Assembly: GCA_017590115.1 (NCBI GenBank) | Contig: JAGGNK010006448.1 | Coordinates: 8,542,099-8,606,098, forward strand | Length of the DNA stretch: 64,000 nucleotides | From: Montifringilla adamsi | Taxonomy: Eukaryota > Chordata > Aves > Passeriformes > Passeridae | Reading direction: 5' to 3' | Part shown: positions 61,601 through 64,000 of the stretch, piece after piece | How positions within the stretch are numbered: position 1 is the stretch's first letter | Layout of the letters: the number at the start of each line of letters is the position of its first letter | Translations under genes and position numbers: made by a program | The notes under the pieces: generated by a model | What the model saw: the letters and a program-made list of their open reading frames with translations, nothing else | What the model was told of the DNA's origin: nothing | Databases searched by the model: none

Positions 61601-64000
61601 AAAAGTTAATGTAGCATCAGCTGGTTATGATGTTAACAGCTGTACACTTGACTGCATGCAGGCTGGCATACTGGGAAGGGCAGAAAATATACAAGCACAT
61701 GGAACATCTCTAATTCCTTAGTAAGCTCTCCCAATTATCCACCACTACCTCCCCTTGTCCTTCACTACCTGGGTGTCTTCAAAGGTTTTGTTTTAGCACT
61801 GCTCACAGAATTAAGATGTGCATTTTTTGTTTGTCTGGTCTGTGTGAATTTTACTCTAAGAGGTTTTTAGTTGATAGCTTGAACTACATGAGAAAAAAAA
61901 CCCTGCCTTTTATAATGCTCAGCATTGAGCTCAGTTGAAATATCTGCAAGAATAATGACAGGTACTTGTAGTAATCTATCTCATTCAGTCATTTCAGCAG
62001 AAAGGATAAAATTTTACATAACTCGTGAAATTTTGATTGTTGCTAGTTTCTTATTATTTATCAATAAAATTTCAAAAGATTTTGAAATGCAGAAAGAATA
62101 TTTACCTGTTTTTTTCTTTCTTCCTTAGAGCCTGACAAACCCATAATACACAAAGAAGGTTTTTATAAGTAGCATTATGAGAAGTATTTGTAAAATACGC
62201 TGTGAGTGGCAAACTTGGTTTATAAGATAGGGTGGCATTTTTATATTCACTAAGTCTTGGTTTTACTAGACATGCAATCTTTCTAACATATAAAAGTCTG
62301 CAGGGGTATCTGAGAATATATATCAACACTAAGTAGCTCTTATGCTTTATGGCACTATAAATGTAAAAGCAGTACTATTATGCTTGAGAGTTACTTGCTT
62401 TTGCACAGCACTGGCTACTCAGGAATTAAATAACATTGAGCAAATAAGCAAAGTGATTGTACAAAAAAATGCAATAAACTTGATTTATTCTGTGAAAGTG
62501 AAAATTTAATGCCTAAGGGCTTTTTTCCTTCTTCACTTTGCTTGTACTAGGTAGGTCCACATTACTGAGCTTCAATAACATCTTGGCTTCATCTTCTGTT
62601 ACATGGACCATATCAGGCCCCTGTGTTGAGTGAGCGAATCCAGAGTGAGTAAGGTGATAATAAGGTCTTGACATAAGTTTTTTGAGGGCATTTGTTTGAC
62701 ACTACTGAGAGGATCTAGGGTATATGTGCAATACTTGTGAGTCCAAGTATGCAACCCTTCCACCATCAACCTTTCTGTGATTCTGTAGATGCATAGAGGA
62801 AGGAGACTTGTATGTATGGAAAAGAAGTTATTAAAGTGTAGAAATAAGCAGTGAAGCCTCTTGGAAGAATCAAATATGTTTTAAATTCCCTAGTTTTTGA
62901 TTTCTGAAGTCACTTGGAGGATGCCCCTGATGCATGTGAGATAAATGTGCCTTGATGATAGATTAATGGCCAATTTCCTTTTACTAACTATAGGAGAACA
63001 AAAGCAGATAAAATACCTGAAGTTTAGTAGTTGAATTCAAAACAGACGAATCAAACCTGATGTGTTTAAATTAGCTGTTTTTCTTCACTTTGCCATGTCA
63101 GAAGCCATGCAACTCTGAACCAGAGGAACAATATGCACAAAGCCCTGTTGTCCTCCTGTAGCCTTGCTACATACAAGAAAAAGTTCTACTTCAGCAGCGT
63201 GAAGGACGCATTTACAGGAATACATCAACATTACCTGCTAATGTAAAACCAATTGACAAGTATGTCCTTGCTCTGTTGATTCAGAGTCAGAGGCTTCCAA
63301 CACTCACTTCACTTTCGTAACAATTATTGTCATTTTAGTGGCAATAATTGACAGTTCTTAAAGAAGAAAAAGAAAAATGACAGTATTATTATTATCTGGA
63401 TAAATGAGATATAAATAATCTAGAAAACATGATCAACTGGTTTAAAAGCAAAGGAAATGCAGAATGCACAAGTGTTTTGTTTTTCTAAGATTATTTTCAC
63501 TACTTTAATCTGAATTTAATTCATTTCAAATTAGAACATCATTTGAGGGATTGGAGTGTTTATACAAGTTTGGTTTTCATTAGGTCACTAATTTCAGATG
63601 AAATCCAAAGAAATTGTAGTGGCTTTAATGTGATTCAGTGTGATCTCAATGGGGCAATGATTTAATAATCAATCATTTACACTTTGTACTAATGTACAAT
63701 ATGAAATGCCACTGTAATAGCAGGCCAAATTTCATGTACTTTTCCTGTATGGCCTGCATCATGGATGCAATTGGGGTTACCTTCAGTTTTTTTGCAGTCA
63801 GAGTTACTTCTATTTTCCATTTTTATTCCTGCCCTTTCTTTTTCCATAAAGCTTTTTTTCTTGTCTTACAACATCTTTTATTACCTAATCAGTCAGATCC
63901 ACAGCACATTAAAACCCTAAAAAGGAAACCTAGTCCAATTACTGTGCAAGTTTTATAAATAAGATTAAATCCATTAGCTGAGTTAGACATAACTGGACTT
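61601..64000. other. AT-rich unique sequence without genes
   Basis: No gene is supportable. A worn CR1 tail may lie at about 62745-62795, and 63500-63790 is a candidate conserved non-coding stretch. Open frames are under 90 codons (the last, 63692-63958, runs to the window end region without any domain). Confidence 0.5.
62745..62795 (+). mobile_element. Possible worn CR1 3' tail, sense
   Basis: 'caacccttcca' then 'caacctttctgtgattctg' (about 62767-62785) resembles the end of CR1 ('cccttccaacc...ttctatgattctatg') with G for A changes. The upstream 40 bases do not clearly match, so this is tentative. Confidence 0.35.

Overview
The window reads as ordinary AT-rich avian nuclear DNA, most likely from a neoavian and probably a passerine bird. 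I found no protein-coding gene, rRNA, intact tRNA, CRISPR array or prokaryote-like operon. The bird call rests on the repeats: many decayed, 5'-truncated CR1 LINE copies in both orientations, several keeping the ATTCTATG-type 3' tail, plus solo LTRs of three families that I recognise from memory of avian, mostly passerine, genomes. No mammalian L1 or Alu is visible. Long open frames are rare and the longest (183 codons) lies inside LTR sequence, so the window looks like an intergenic desert or a very large intron.

Layout: 1-10 kb is unique AT-rich sequence with one CR1 (728-1190), a (TA)n microsatellite and an old CR1 reverse-transcriptase fragment (9.8-10.27 kb). From 10.3 to 19.6 kb there are three antisense CR1 copies and a plus-strand solo LTR (15.87-16.41 kb). 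From 19.6 to 29.5 kb there is a decayed BamHI-site-like tandem repeat, an unresolved block at 22.74-23.79 kb and a CR1 3' end. From 29.5 to 39.3 kb there is a plus-strand solo LTR (29.53-30.21 kb), two possible very old amniote repeats and a plus-strand solo LTR of a third family (38.7-39.3 kb). From 40 to 47 kb there is a CR1 tail, a pair of same-orientation LTRs of the same family as the 29.5 kb copy but on the minus strand (41.07-42.80 kb, containing a 3-base N gap), a tRNA-derived SINE-like element with A and B boxes, and another CR1 tail. From 47 to 64 kb there is mostly unique sequence with three antisense CR1 pieces and a GC-rich patch at 54.7-55.0 kb.

No genes act together here. The functional candidates are non-coding: motif clusters that could be conserved enhancers (about 28.2, 38.0, 50.7 and 63.6 kb), LTR-borne promoter and polyadenylation signals, and a short ATG-to-splice-donor segment at 23.7 kb with a YY1-like motif. 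All repeat assignments were made by reading and remembered consensus resemblance, without alignment, so boundaries are approximate (tens of bases). I do not see a convincing undescribed biological system in this window.
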